A DNA stretch of 64,000 nt from Edwardsiella anguillarum ET080813 (GTDB lineage Bacteria > Pseudomonadota > Gammaproteobacteria > Enterobacterales > Enterobacteriaceae): positions 2,604,001 through 2,668,000 of the forward strand of contig NZ_CP006664.1 in NCBI RefSeq assembly GCF_000264765.2. Direction: 5' to 3'. A model generated the notes under the pieces. It searched no databases and was not told where the DNA came from. It was given only the letters and a program-made list of their open reading frames with translations. The position numbers and the translations under genes are program-made. Shown in pieces: positions 37,270 through 47,095 of this stretch. How positions within the stretch are numbered: the stretch's first letter is position 1; every line of letters starts with the position of its first letter.

Positions 37270-40200
37270 CCATGGACCCAATAGAACTTGCTCGACAGTA
37301 CGCGAAACACTTGCATGATGAAGCTGTCCAACACGGCAGCGATCCATGGTCTCCTTATCGGTTCGCCGAAGACATAGCGGAGAAGCTGGGCATCTTGGTT
37401 GAAAGATGCGTCCCCGGTGCTTCAATCCTCGATGGGGCACGCGCAACGTTTGATGCCGCCTTGCCGCTGATTGTTCATGAGGACTTAGGAACTCCGTTCG
37501 AGCAAGCCTTTCTCGTAGCTCATGAAGTCGGGCACGCCGTGCTTGGCGACGGTGAGGAAGAGGAAGGGTCAGCATTTCAAATCGATCCAACACGAACCTC
37601 TGAGGTCTCGCCAGTTGGGATAGAGCGAGTGGTCGATTACAGCCGACGGCAGCGCCGAGAAGTCCAGATGGACCTCTTCGCGAGAGAGTTGCTGTTGCCA
37701 AGGTCGCGAGTCTTCGACTTGCACGTCACTCAAGGGAAGACCTGTTCGGAGATTGCAAACCGGTTGGGGGCTCCCTTCGAGGTCATCGCACAGCAGATGC
37801 TTGATGCGCTTTTGCTCCCCCCAGTGCCAGTAGTTGCAGCAGAAGCGCCTGTCGAAATTCCACTCAACGAGAAGCAACAAACAGCAGCCAACCATCGCGG
37901 GGCTGCGTTCCTTCTCCAAGCAGGGCCAGGCACCGGGAAGACCCGTACGCTGGTGGCGCGAGTTGAGAGCTTATTGGATGAGGGGGTTGATCCAAGACGT
38001 ATCCTTCTCCTAACCTTCTCGAACAAGGCTGCTGCGGAGATGTCCGAGCGGATTGCGCTGAAGCGGCCGGCGGAAGCCGCAGCTCTTTGCATCGGAACCT
38101 TCCATAGCTTTGGCTTGGACATCCTCAGACGATTCAACGATCGATGTGGCCTTCCGGTCGATCCCCGCCTAATGGACCGAACCGAAGCAGTAGAACTGCT
38201 TGAAAACGAATTTCCTCGGCTAGGTCTGACCCACTATCGCAATCTTTACGATCCATCCCAGACAGCTGCGGATATCCTGACCGCGATCTCACGAGCCAAG
38301 GATGAAGTTGTTGATGCGGCGGCCTATCTTGCGCTAGCCAATGCAATGGCTAACGCGGCGAGTAACCCGAGCGAAGTGGAGGCTGCGGAGAAAGCAACAG
38401 AAGTCGCCAAGGTCTACGCTTGCTATGAAGAGCTCAAAACACTCGCTCAATGTGTCGACTTTGGTGACCTAGTTATGCGCCCGGTTCAACTACTGGAGAG
38501 CGATGAAGCCGTTCGAAGGCAGTTGCAGAGCGACTATGACCACATTCTGGTCGACGAGTATCAGGACGTTAACCACAGTAGCGTTCGGCTTCTTACGACA
38601 CTGAAGCCGTCAGGTAATAACCTCTGGGTGGTGGGGGACGCCAAGCAGTCAATCTATCGGTTCCGCGGCGCCTCTTCGTTCAACATGGCCCGATTCGGTT
38701 GCCAAGATTTCCCTGGAGCGGTACGGGACAGCCTGAAAATCAACTACCGTTCCACCCCTGAAGTTGTCCATGCTTTTTCTGCTTTTGCTGCAGGTATGTC
38801 CGCAGCTGATGGAGAAGAGGCCCTTGAGGCGGATAGAGGCCCAAGCGGAACGCTGCCCGAAATCATCACAGTGAACAACGCCCCCCTGCTGACTTCGGCC
38901 ATCGCTGATGGCATTCAAGAGCTTAGTAAGTTGGGCTATCGGTATCGGGACCAGGCAGTTCTTTGCCGGGGTAACGATCGACTTTCGGAAATTGGACGTG
39001 AGCTCGAGCGCGCCGGCATTCCAGTGCTTTTCCTAGGCAGCCTGTTTGAGCGCCCGGAAGTAAAAGACCTTGTCGCGGTGCTATCACTACTTGTGGATCG
39101 GCGCGCGATGGGGATGATTCGGACGGCTTGTTGGCCAGAATTCGCCATGAGTTTGGAGGATGTAGTTTGTGTCTTTGAACATTTACGAGGTACCGACGCG
39201 GAACCTGGCGCTTGGCGACTTAGCATTCCAGCTGAACTGACACCTGCTGGTCAGGCAGCTCTGTCTTACCTCAATGCAGCTCTTGCAGGCTTCGACGCGA
39301 CCTCCCAACCTTGGATCGTGCTGGCAACCCTTCTGCTCGACCGGACTAGACATGCTGCCCGCATTGCGTCTTCAGCCTGCGTCTCGGACCAGGCTCAGGG
39401 CATCGCAATCTGGCAGTTCATGAACTTCGTTCGGGCGCAGCCGAACGGCCAGGGTCTCCCGATCCAGCGGCTTTCTGATCGCGTGAGGAGACTGCTGCGC
39501 CTTCGGGACGACAGAGATTTGAGGCAGCTACCCACGGCAGCCCAGGGGATTGATGCGGTTCGCCTGATGACTATCCATGGCTCGAAAGGGTTGGAATTTC
39601 CAGCGGTTCACATTGCCGGCGTCAATAAGGACTCCATCCCAGGGGCACTTCGGACATCAAAGTGTCCCCCACCTGCAGGCATGGTCGCAGGTGGTCAAGG
39701 GAGTGCAGAGGACATTGCACGGGCGGCTCACAACGAAGAGCAGGAGTGCTTGTTCTACGTCGCAATGTCCCGGGCGAAGACACGCTTGGCGTTTTACGGA
39801 GCGACCTCAACATCGAATGGGCGTGCCAGGCCGCTATCGCAGTTCCTGGATCGCATTGGTCCAGTTCAACGGCGTGCCGTCACGCCTACTACGGTATTAC
39901 CTCCTGCCCCGGACGATACGCAAATACCCATCGTCTTCTCGGGAACCCCGCGGTTCAGCTCAGATGCGGTCGCGCTTTACGAATCGTGTGCACGGCGATT
40001 CCTCTACACACACTTGCTTCAGGTGGGTGGCCGGCGCTGCATGAGTTCATTTATGCATATGCATGAAGCGATTCGTGAGGTCTACCGGAAGATCGTCGCG
40101 CAGGGCAGCTCTAGTGCTGAGTGGGAGGATCTGCTTTCTCAGGCCTTCGCGGCTCAGGGGCTTCATGAACATGGCTATTTCGATGACTACCGTGAGATAG

Positions 40201-40655
40201 CCTCCACCATGCTCCAATACTTCCAAGCATCGAGGGCTGGCGCGCAGGTTGAAGCTCCGACCCCGCTGCGAATTGTATTAGACGGCCATGAGATCGAAGT
40301 AACACCGGATGATGTTATCGTGAAAGACGGAAAGCGGGCCATACGTCGGGTAAGAACTGGCCATGCGCCCAGCCGTGACAGCAAGGACGTCGGTGCAGCT
40401 GCATTTGTACTAGCGGCCCAAGCGGAGTTCCCGGGTGCCGAGCTGGAACTGGTCTACCTAGCTGATGCTGAAAGCAAGCCGTTGAAACTCAGCCCCAAAG
40501 AGTTGAGCAATCGCCAAGAAAAATTGGGCGAGATTTTCCGCGGCATCCGAGGCGGCCAGTTCCCAACAAATACTTCGGACGCCACTTGCCCGAACTGCCC
40601 GGCCTTTTTCGTGTGTGGCGCAGCCCCCTATGGAACCCTCTTAAAACAATTCTGA
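37266..40655 (+). CDS. ImmA/IrrE metallopeptidase - UvrD helicase - PD-(D/E)XK-like fusion
   Basis: 1129 residues (GTG at 37266, or ATG at 37272). Domain 1 (about 20-175): ImmA/IrrE peptidase with HEVGH (about 86) and the third-ligand pattern EVQMDLFARELLLP. Domain 2 (about 205-840): SF1 helicase with QAGPGTGKTRTL, LTFSNKAAAEMSERI, ILVDEYQDVNHSS (about 430), VVGDAKQSIYRFRG, NYRSTPEVVHAF, MTIHGSKGLEFPAVHI and FYVAMSRAKTRL. Domain 3 (about 890-1120): AddB-like nuclease fold with YESCARRF and CPNCPAFFVC cysteines suggesting an iron-sulfur cluster. The catalytic D-x-K segment appears as AIRRVRTGH, so the nuclease may be inactive. The architecture is unusual. It precedes ubiquitin-like conjugation genes. 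Confidence 0.85.
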   Translation: MTMDPIELARQYAKHLHDEAVQHGSDPWSPYRFAEDIAEKLGILVERCVPGASILDGARATFDAALPLIVHEDLGTPFEQAFLVAHEVGHAVLGDGEEEEGSAFQIDPTRTSEVSPVGIERVVDYSRRQRREVQMDLFARELLLPRSRVFDLHVTQGKTCSEIANRLGAPFEVIAQQMLDALLLPPVPVVAAEAPVEIPLNEKQQTAANHRGAAFLLQAGPGTGKTRTLVARVESLLDEGVDPRRILLLTFSNKAAAEMSERIALKRPAEAAALCIGTFHSFGLDILRRFNDRCGLPVDPRLMDRTEAVELLENEFPRLGLTHYRNLYDPSQTAADILTAISRAKDEVVDAAAYLALANAMANAASNPSEVEAAEKATEVAKVYACYEELKTLAQCVDFGDLVMRPVQLLESDEAVRRQLQSDYDHILVDEYQDVNHSSVRLLTTLKPSGNNLWVVGDAKQSIYRFRGASSFNMARFGCQDFPGAVRDSLKINYRSTPEVVHAFSAFAAGMSAADGEEALEADRGPSGTLPEIITVNNAPLLTSAIADGIQELSKLGYRYRDQAVLCRGNDRLSEIGRELERAGIPVLFLGSLFERPEVKDLVAVLSLLVDRRAMGMIRTACWPEFAMSLEDVVCVFEHLRGTDAEPGAWRLSIPAELTPAGQAALSYLNAALAGFDATSQPWIVLATLLLDRTRHAARIASSACVSDQAQGIAIWQFMNFVRAQPNGQGLPIQRLSDRVRRLLRLRDDRDLRQLPTAAQGIDAVRLMTIHGSKGLEFPAVHIAGVNKDSIPGALRTSKCPPPAGMVAGGQGSAEDIARAAHNEEQECLFYVAMSRAKTRLAFYGATSTSNGRARPLSQFLDRIGPVQRRAVTPTTVLPPAPDDTQIPIVFSGTPRFSSDAVALYESCARRFLYTHLLQVGGRRCMSSFMHMHEAIREVYRKIVAQGSSSAEWEDLLSQAFAAQGLHEHGYFDDYREIASTMLQYFQASRAGAQVEAPTPLRIVLDGHEIEVTPDDVIVKDGKRAIRRVRTGHAPSRDSKDVGAAAFVLAAQAEFPGAELELVYLADAESKPLKLSPKELSNRQEKLGEIFRGIRGGQFPTNTSDATCPNCPAFFVCGAAPYGTLLKQF

Positions 40656-40739
40656 AAAAAGTTTACCGGCGGCAGTCACTGGGTCCGATTAGAGAGTTGA
40701 AGGCAGAACAAACTCTGTCGCAACACTTTAGAGGACCAT

Positions 40740-41489
40740 ATGAAAAACTATCCGTTTGACGACGTTGGTGACGCGATCCGTGAGGATCGTCCACTGCGAG
40801 AGGCCGGCGCCTATCGCATCCGCTTCGGCTTGGAAGGACTGACCTTCCGCAACATCGACGTGCCTGACCCGGTACCCACCGGTCGGCAAATCTTGGACAG
40901 CGCGGGGCTCGATCGCCGAAGCGACTATCTACTCTACGCACTTCTCACCTCGGGCGATTTTGAGGACGTCCGTCTCGACGAGACAGTGGATCTGCGAGGC
41001 AAGGGGGCTGAGCGCTTCATTGCATTCAAGTCCGACCGAGCCTTCAAGTTCTCCTTGAACGATCGCCAGATGGCCTGGGGTCACCCGGAGCTGTTGGGCA
41101 GCGTTTTGTATGACCTAGCCGACGCCTCGCCCGAAGAGGCCATCTTCTTGGAAGTACGGGGCGGCGAAGACATCCTCATCGAGCCGGATGACAGGATCAA
41201 TCTCGACAGCCCTGGCATTGAGCGGTTTATCACCGCCCTCAAGCCGCAAAAGGGCTACGTCATCGTGGTCAATGCTGTCGAGGAGATTGTGCCGGACAAG
41301 CATGTCACCTTCGAGCAGGTGGTCAAGTTGTCCCATCCAAACGCGCCGGCAGAGACCAACGTCAAGTTCTCGATGACATACCGCAATGCTGCCTCGCACC
41401 CCCATGCTGGTGAACTCGCTGAGGGTGGCTCCGTTGAAGTCAAAAAACAGGGGACAATTTTCAATGTCACACGCACTGTTCAGTCTTAA
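40740..41489 (+). CDS. Multi-ubiquitin-like (triple beta-grasp) protein
   Basis: 249 residues fitting the Multiubiquitin family. Three repeats can be drawn: about 24-96 (YRIRFGLEGLTFRN to RFIAFKSD), 100-168 (AFKFSLNDRQMAWGHPELLG to IERFITAL) and 172-248 (GYVIVVNAVEEIVPDKHVTF to GTIFNVTRTVQS). The last repeat has the family's typical ending. No C-terminal Gly-Gly is visible. Such proteins are thought to be modifiers handled by the adjacent E1/E2-like enzyme. The gene overlaps the next by 26 bases. Confidence 0.85.
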   Translation: MKNYPFDDVGDAIREDRPLREAGAYRIRFGLEGLTFRNIDVPDPVPTGRQILDSAGLDRRSDYLLYALLTSGDFEDVRLDETVDLRGKGAERFIAFKSDRAFKFSLNDRQMAWGHPELLGSVLYDLADASPEEAIFLEVRGGEDILIEPDDRINLDSPGIERFITALKPQKGYVIVVNAVEEIVPDKHVTFEQVVKLSHPNAPAETNVKFSMTYRNAASHPHAGELAEGGSVEVKKQGTIFNVTRTVQS

Positions 41490-42645
41490 TGCCGATCTGG
41501 CCCGGCTGCGTACGGAGGGCTACTTCGTTCGCATTCAGGGGAGTCTCCTAGTCATGCTGGAAGTGCCCTATGTCGACGCTCAATGTCGTGTGCGTACCGG
41601 CACGCTGGTGTCCAACCTTGACTTGGCTGGGGATCGGACGCGCAAACCAGAGACACACGTAATCCACTGGGACGGCGACTTCCCCTGCAGCGCGAATGGA
41701 ACGCCCTTGCCAGGCATTTCCCATGCGTCGCCCAACACCGACCTCGGTTACGGGCTCACCGCAAGGCACAGCTTTTCCAGTAAACCCAATCCGGATGGCT
41801 ACCCGGACTATTACACTAAGATGGCTACCTACGCGACCATCTTGGCCGGCCCTGCGGCCGTCCTGCAGCCCGGAGTCAGCCCACGGCTGATCCGTGGTGC
41901 TGACGATGAGAATGAGCCCAGCGTCTTCAACTATCTCGATACAGCATCCAGCCGGGTAGGCCTAGGCGCGCTATCTAGCAAGCTGGAAGGTGAGGTGGTG
42001 GGCATCCTCGGCGCTGGTGGTACCGGTGGGTACATCCTCGATCTGGTCGCGAAAACGCCGGTGAGGGAAATCCGGATCTTCGACGATGACGATTTTCTTT
42101 CCCACAACGCGTTCCGCGCGCCCGGGGCTCCATCGCTCGAGGAGTTGCGGGACGCCCCCAAAAAGGTGCACTACCTGAAGGGCATCTATGAACGGATGCA
42201 TCGCGGGATCGTGGCTCACCCCGTGAAGATGAAAACGGAGACGCTGGGGCTGCTTGACGGCATCACATTTGCGTTCATCAGCATGGATGCGGGTGAGGAA
42301 AAGCGGGCCGTGGTGGCGAAACTCGAAGCACTTGGTGTGCCATTCATCGACGTCGGGATGGGGCTTGAACTTAGCAACGGTAGCTTGGGCGGCATTCTGC
42401 GGGTGACAACGAGCACGCCGGCGAAACGCGAGCATGTCCACGCAGGGCGAATTTCTTTCGCTGGTGGCGGAGGTCAGGACGTGTACGCATCCAATATCCA
42501 AGTGGCCGACCTTAACGCCTTGAATGCTTGTCTCGCAGTCGTGAAGTGGAAAAAGCTCTGCGGATTCTATCGCGACCTAGAGAGCGAGCATCACAGCACG
42601 TACACGACCGATGGGAGCATGCTGCTCAACGGAGATCAAACATGA
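41464..42645 (+). CDS. E2-like (DUF6791) - ThiF/E1-like adenylyltransferase fusion
   Basis: 393 residues from ATG at 41464 (AGGGGA upstream); an earlier in-frame ATG lies inside the previous gene. The N-terminal part (1-150) fits DUF6791: HVIHWDGDFPCSANGTPLPG and YPDYYTKMATYATILAGPA. The C-terminal part (about 190-390) is a ThiF/E1 Rossmann domain with VVGILGAGGTGGYILDLVA and the acidic RIFDDDDF, then FAFISMDAGEEKRAVV. It should adenylate and transfer the ubiquitin-like protein. The next gene overlaps as ATGA. Confidence 0.87.
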   Translation: MSHALFSLNADLARLRTEGYFVRIQGSLLVMLEVPYVDAQCRVRTGTLVSNLDLAGDRTRKPETHVIHWDGDFPCSANGTPLPGISHASPNTDLGYGLTARHSFSSKPNPDGYPDYYTKMATYATILAGPAAVLQPGVSPRLIRGADDENEPSVFNYLDTASSRVGLGALSSKLEGEVVGILGAGGTGGYILDLVAKTPVREIRIFDDDDFLSHNAFRAPGAPSLEELRDAPKKVHYLKGIYERMHRGIVAHPVKMKTETLGLLDGITFAFISMDAGEEKRAVVAKLEALGVPFIDVGMGLELSNGSLGGILRVTTSTPAKREHVHAGRISFAGGGGQDVYASNIQVADLNALNACLAVVKWKKLCGFYRDLESEHHSTYTTDGSMLLNGDQT

Positions 42646-43097
42646 TTCGCTATCAGACTCTGGAACATCGTTTTGTGCGAAATGTTCCACGCGAGCTGGA
42701 GCCAGGCATCTTGTATATCTCGATGGACTATGCAACCGCAGTGCACTCATGCTGCTGCGGTTGCGGGGACCGCGTGGTGACCCCATTCACCCCGACCGAC
42801 TGGCGAATGACGTTCGATGGAGAGTCCATCTCGCTCCAGCCCTCCGTAGGCAACTGGAATCAGAAATGTCGGTCGCATTACATCATTCAGCGAGGACGTG
42901 TTTTAGAGTCGGGACCTTGGTCGCAAGGCCAGATAGAGGCGGAACGCTTACGCGACAAAAAAGCCAAAGCAGCACATTACCGTGTCTTGAATGAATCATG
43001 TACTGAGTTGTCGAATGCTATTCCTCCCCGAGAACAGTGTTCTCCTGCCCAGTCAATTAGTATCTGGGCTCGACTTAAAGCATGGCTTCAACGCTGA
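42642..43097 (+). CDS. DUF6527-like protein
   Basis: 151 residues starting MIRYQTLEHRFVRNVPRELE. The Cys cluster HSCCCGCGDRVVTPFTPTDW fits DUF6527 and probably binds zinc. Members of this family sit next to bacterial ubiquitin-like operons, where a deconjugase or processing role has been considered. The C-terminal 40 residues are variable. Last gene of the operon. Confidence 0.75.
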   Translation: MIRYQTLEHRFVRNVPRELEPGILYISMDYATAVHSCCCGCGDRVVTPFTPTDWRMTFDGESISLQPSVGNWNQKCRSHYIIQRGRVLESGPWSQGQIEAERLRDKKAKAAHYRVLNESCTELSNAIPPREQCSPAQSISIWARLKAWLQR

Positions 43098-43556
43098 CTG
43101 TAGATTTAGAGCGATAAGCTTACAATCAGTTTCGAAAGTGCCGAGGGGTATCGTTTAACATTGATTCGGATTAGCCGGTGAATTTCATCCTCTGCTTGAA
43201 CCGATATGGGAGCACTCCAATCTTGAAGAGCTTACAGCGATGAGACTTATGTAGCATCGCTGTAGCTATTCTCTGGTCTGTACTTGGAAGAAATTCGGGT
43301 CGAGGAAAAGGCACTGGTTAGTGCGCTCGTACAGGAGCTGGCTGATCAAGAAAAACAGGTGAGGACTATCGCGTTAGCCCCCTAGTTCGACCATACATTG
43401 GTTAAGCAGTAAGCCTGCTACTCTGCATTGTCTACCAGCAAGTGATCAAATCTATCACACCGTTGACAAGGCCCAGCGTCCTAAAGCGTATAATGTGTCC
43501 TTTCCATACCAACCAACTTGACCACGACAAAAAGAAGGACAGAATATCCCTTAAAA
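43098..43556. other. Gap with a possible gene remnant
   Basis: 459 bases. A frame at 43281-43385 reads YLEEIRVEEKALVSALVQEL and continues to TAG, which looks like the C-terminal scrap of a lost coding gene. Otherwise no feature was recognised. Confidence 0.3.
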
Positions 43557-44531
43557 CTATCGACTCTCCTCCTCTCTCCTTGGCCTGCCAAGGCGAGGTT
43601 GGCGTGATGGTCTCTCCATACGCCCGAAGGTCCGACGACCGGCTGGCAATATTGCCAGTATTTGCGTATCCAGCTTGGTCAGATAACTCAGCGCATTAAT
43701 CAGGTGTATACGCTTGACTGTATCGCTGTAGTGCACCATCCCAATCCCATCAGTACCCCATCTCTGATATTCCTCCCGCCTGACCTGGCAGTTGTAATAG
43801 ATCCCGTTATTGTCGGTTATATCCTCCCACAGCCCCCCTATCGCTCTACTCAGCGAGATATCTTGTTGGTGTACAGCCCCATTAAAAATGAACGTAATGT
43901 GGGTATGGAAACGTCTATCAACACCGTACTCCAGTTTCCAGATATAGCCTACCAACGCAGGATATTTGTTCTGTATTCGACGAAGGTAACAACGCAGGTC
44001 ATTCGTCACGAGGTCTAGCGTGAGCTGGTCGTAGTAGTCTTCGTGATAGCCGATATCCAATCGGATGACTAATAGCTTGGCATGCTGGTCGAATAGGCTA
44101 TTAACACACGTCGCTATACTGCACTGATTGCGGCTCTGAACGCGTTTGAGGTTATTGAGGCGCTTACGGTGCGCCTTACTCTTGAGCTCTCTTAGAAACG
44201 CATACAGCGCGTTATTGATATCCCTGGCTAATTCGTCACCGACATCACTATCGAGAGATCTCTCATGGATGAGGTGCAATCCATAAACCTCTCGCATATG
44301 CGTTAGGAATAGCGCTACCGTTGGATGCGCTGACGATACCTCCTCATGACAATAAAAATAATCACACACGGTATCCAACGCATTAAAGAGTTTGGTTGAT
44401 TGCCTACGGTCAATGCAAGTGATGCGTGACTTACCTGGGGCTGAATCAACAGCCCTGACAATAGGAAGCGTTGTATTTTGGAGCAGGTCTGTTATGGATA
44501 GGATATCTAATAGTCTGACTGAATTAAACAT
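43557..44531 (-). CDS. YagK/YfjJ (inovirus Gp2-like) family protein
   Basis: 324 residues. The C-terminal half fits the YagK/YfjJ domain found in CP4-type islands and inovirus-like elements: LVIRLDIGYHEDYYDQLTLD, VGYIWKLEYGVDRRFHTHIT and SRAIGGLWEDIT. The H-x-H pair (FHTHI) and following Tyr suggest relation to rolling-circle replication initiators, but activity is unproven. Basic tail. Typical companion of AlpA and tyrosine integrase genes. Confidence 0.82.
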   Translation of the reverse strand: MFNSVRLLDILSITDLLQNTTLPIVRAVDSAPGKSRITCIDRRQSTKLFNALDTVCDYFYCHEEVSSAHPTVALFLTHMREVYGLHLIHERSLDSDVGDELARDINNALYAFLRELKSKAHRKRLNNLKRVQSRNQCSIATCVNSLFDQHAKLLVIRLDIGYHEDYYDQLTLDLVTNDLRCYLRRIQNKYPALVGYIWKLEYGVDRRFHTHITFIFNGAVHQQDISLSRAIGGLWEDITDNNGIYYNCQVRREEYQRWGTDGIGMVHYSDTVKRIHLINALSYLTKLDTQILAILPAGRRTFGRMERPSRQPRLGRPRREEESR

Positions 44532-44905
44532 GGTGGCCTCGCTTAGGCAGGAGTAACCCTACGCTGTGTTATAGACACACGCGTATATAGGGGCGATTGG
44601 TGGAGTGGTATTGGCTAACTATGCTGGTGGTAGCATGACCACCACATGAGGGTGGTGTAATGGTACGCGATAGTGGTAATGGTTATTGGGTGTATATGGG
44701 TGGCTGTACATAGCACAGGAATAGTATTGAATAGAAGTAATGTTTAATAATAAATAAACCTAAACGCGATATGCCTACCTCACCTACAAAAATACCAAAA
44801 AACATATATAAGAAGAAATGGCTATTTTATTAACCCATTAACCTATCAAGATATGATTTATAACACTGAAAGTTATGGAGCTCACTAGGGATGAAAAAAG
44901 AGCAT
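44532..44905. other. Region between YagK-like and AlpA genes
   Basis: 374 bases with inverted sequence ACCACCACATGAGGGTGGT near 44638 and an AT-rich segment before alpA. Probably regulatory; no gene supported. Confidence 0.35.
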
Positions 44906-45109
44906 TCAAGACTGGCTGCGATGAATAAGCCAGCTATCAACATCGTGTTCAAACCAACCAATAGAGGACTGACCTATCTTGAAGGGTTTGGGGAATGTCT
45001 CGTCATAACGAGGGGACTTGGGATTAAGCCAGTCATAGATAGTAGACCTAGACATGCCAATCTTGTTGATGAGGTCTTTGATGCGCAGGACTTTGATGGT
45101 GTTGTTCAT
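44906..45109 (-). CDS. AlpA-family excisionase/regulator
   Basis: 67-residue winged-helix AlpA protein: VLRIKDLINKIGMSRSTIYD, then FPKPFKIGQSSIGWFEHDVD and WLIHRS. AlpA proteins activate or assist excision of CP4-type islands with the integrase. An overlapping rightward frame of 79 codons is rejected as its shadow. Confidence 0.9.
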   Translation of the reverse strand: MNNTIKVLRIKDLINKIGMSRSTIYDWLNPKSPRYDETFPKPFKIGQSSIGWFEHDVDSWLIHRSQS

Positions 45110-45557
45110 GGTGTACTCCTGATGATGTAGTGGGTTGTTTCATCAGAAGAGCGGGCCAGTGAAAAAAAAGATGGTAGTTCAGCGAGCTGAGTGGTCATGA
45201 TGCCAAATACAAGTATGTGCCTTCATATTGGTAGCTTTCTATGGTTTGGAATGGTCACCCTCTCGGTGCACATAGGTAGCGATAGCCGGAGTAGTAGCCA
45301 TAGGTAGGAGCATGCACATAGCCCATGGAGAATGAGTGAAAATTCAGATGAGCTTCGTTTTGCCATGCAAAGTCACTTCCCATGTTAAGTGTGATCATGG
45401 TTATGTACCGTGATTTGTATCTAAGTGTGCGAAGCGGACATCTAGAAGTCCGCCATTTACTTCTTTGCATTTTTATCGTGATATTCAGCCGGAGTTATGG
45501 TTATTTGATAGACAAGTAATTCATCATCACAGCTAGTGACGTAAAAGGAGAATACTC
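45110..45557. other. Region between alpA and the second YagK-like gene
   Basis: 448 bases with the divergent promoters of both genes. AAGGAG at 45546 precedes the 45558 ATG. No further gene. Confidence 0.4.
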
Positions 45558-46982
45558 ATGACTGACGAAATTGATGTGATAGCAAAAGAAGAAAGGAGGA
45601 AGGTAGATAAGGGAGAAACAGAAGAGATACTTAAAAAGTTTTCAATTTATGAATATAGTGACTCCCTACTGAAAGCAGCTAAAAGAAATAGGACATATGC
45701 CCATATTGCAGCTACGATCAGTAGAGGTTTTATGCTCAAAACATCTGAAATTGATGACTATAGACTTCGTTTTATAAAATCTCTTGGGGTGAATAGACGC
45801 CATTACCTGAAAAAAAGTCGGATTGTTTCGGGTGACGCTGATTTCTTTGAGCGAATTTTTATGTTGCTTAGATATATTGGGACTATTCGAGAATACAGTT
45901 ATTACCACTTGCCTATGATTGGTCGGCGGATTTTTGAAATAAGTAATTTGGAAGATGAGCAGAGTGTTAACAAAGCATTCGAACTAATAAAGGATAGAAT
46001 GGCAAGTCAAAAAGACTTATTGCCTGTGTATAGTGCGGCACAGAAGAAAGAGATTAGAAAAATACTTAGAAGGCTAATTTCATCAAATATTAATGCATTT
46101 ATTTCAGATGAAGATTTTGAGAGGCATTTCAATGTGCACCCTGCAGTGCCATATTTTATTAAAGCTATAAAGTTTCATAGGCTGTCAATTGGTTGCGATA
46201 CTGATTTCAATGAATATTACTCAGATGATGTTATTGGTGGGTTGGTAAGCTTTCTTAACGTTGTCTTTGACTCGAATAGCTATAAAGAAAGTGTAAGGGT
46301 GAGAGTATTTAATGTTGAGCAAAATATTAAATCCATCTTTGGCTACGTAAAAGAAAAAGAGGAAGGGAAAGCTCGTTATGTGGTCAGGTTTAGCTTGGGT
46401 TTCAAACAAAAAATAGAGAATATGTATGCTAAAGATGATGACATCCATATTGAGTCAAGCAATGTAGCTACACAGCCTGAAAAAAAAGGCTTGGATAAGG
46501 AACCATTGAAAATTGCTTCCCAAACCGAAGGCTTCAAAGATAAGCTAGAAGAGTTAGTAGAAGGACGGCGCAAGCTTTTCATAAACTGCTCGAGAAATCG
46601 ATTGTTTAGGCATGTAGATGGATATATTTGGAAGTTGGACTATTGCTCTGTCAGAGGATACTACATGCATGTTTTTTTGTTTTTAGGTCGAGGGTGGGAG
46701 CATAAACTTGACATAAGAGAGACGATCGGGCAGCTCTGGAAAAGTACTATCATAAAAGACGGCGAAGGGGATGTTTTTGCTTATCCTGGAGATCGGTATG
46801 AGTTTGATTTGATGGATGGTGGTAATAGTAGCCATGCTTTATATGAAGAGTTAGAATCTCTATTTAGGCAGGATATTTTAGCCCATGTGGACACAATCCT
46901 TACAAATGGTAAAAAAGCACGTTCTTTTGGTAAGGGAGCGCAACGCAAGCCAGTAAGGAATAGATCTAAATATAAACTTTAG
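45558..46982 (+). CDS. Second YagK/YfjJ-like protein, extended N-terminus
   Basis: 474 residues, AT-rich coding. The last 170 residues repeat the pattern of the 43557 gene: VDGYIWKLDYCSVRGYYMHV, then RETIGQLWKST, and a terminal RSFGKGAQRK matching RTFGRMERPS. The H-x-H pair is replaced by Y-M-H-V, suggesting divergence. The N-terminal 300 residues are unlike the paralogue. Function unknown. Confidence 0.7.
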   Translation: MTDEIDVIAKEERRKVDKGETEEILKKFSIYEYSDSLLKAAKRNRTYAHIAATISRGFMLKTSEIDDYRLRFIKSLGVNRRHYLKKSRIVSGDADFFERIFMLLRYIGTIREYSYYHLPMIGRRIFEISNLEDEQSVNKAFELIKDRMASQKDLLPVYSAAQKKEIRKILRRLISSNINAFISDEDFERHFNVHPAVPYFIKAIKFHRLSIGCDTDFNEYYSDDVIGGLVSFLNVVFDSNSYKESVRVRVFNVEQNIKSIFGYVKEKEEGKARYVVRFSLGFKQKIENMYAKDDDIHIESSNVATQPEKKGLDKEPLKIASQTEGFKDKLEELVEGRRKLFINCSRNRLFRHVDGYIWKLDYCSVRGYYMHVFLFLGRGWEHKLDIRETIGQLWKSTIIKDGEGDVFAYPGDRYEFDLMDGGNSSHALYEELESLFRQDILAHVDTILTNGKKARSFGKGAQRKPVRNRSKYKL

Positions 46983-47095
46983 CAACAGCCCAAGGATGAA
47001 AGTAAATCCACAAAATTTAGCAATGGATTACTCAAGCACGCTAAAAAACTAAATTCGCAGCTTTTGGCGTTATACTTTCATGGCTCGAGCGAAGT

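Noticed and set aside
44891..45130. 79-codon rightward frame over alpA
   Set aside because: Shadow of the clear AlpA-family gene on the other strand.
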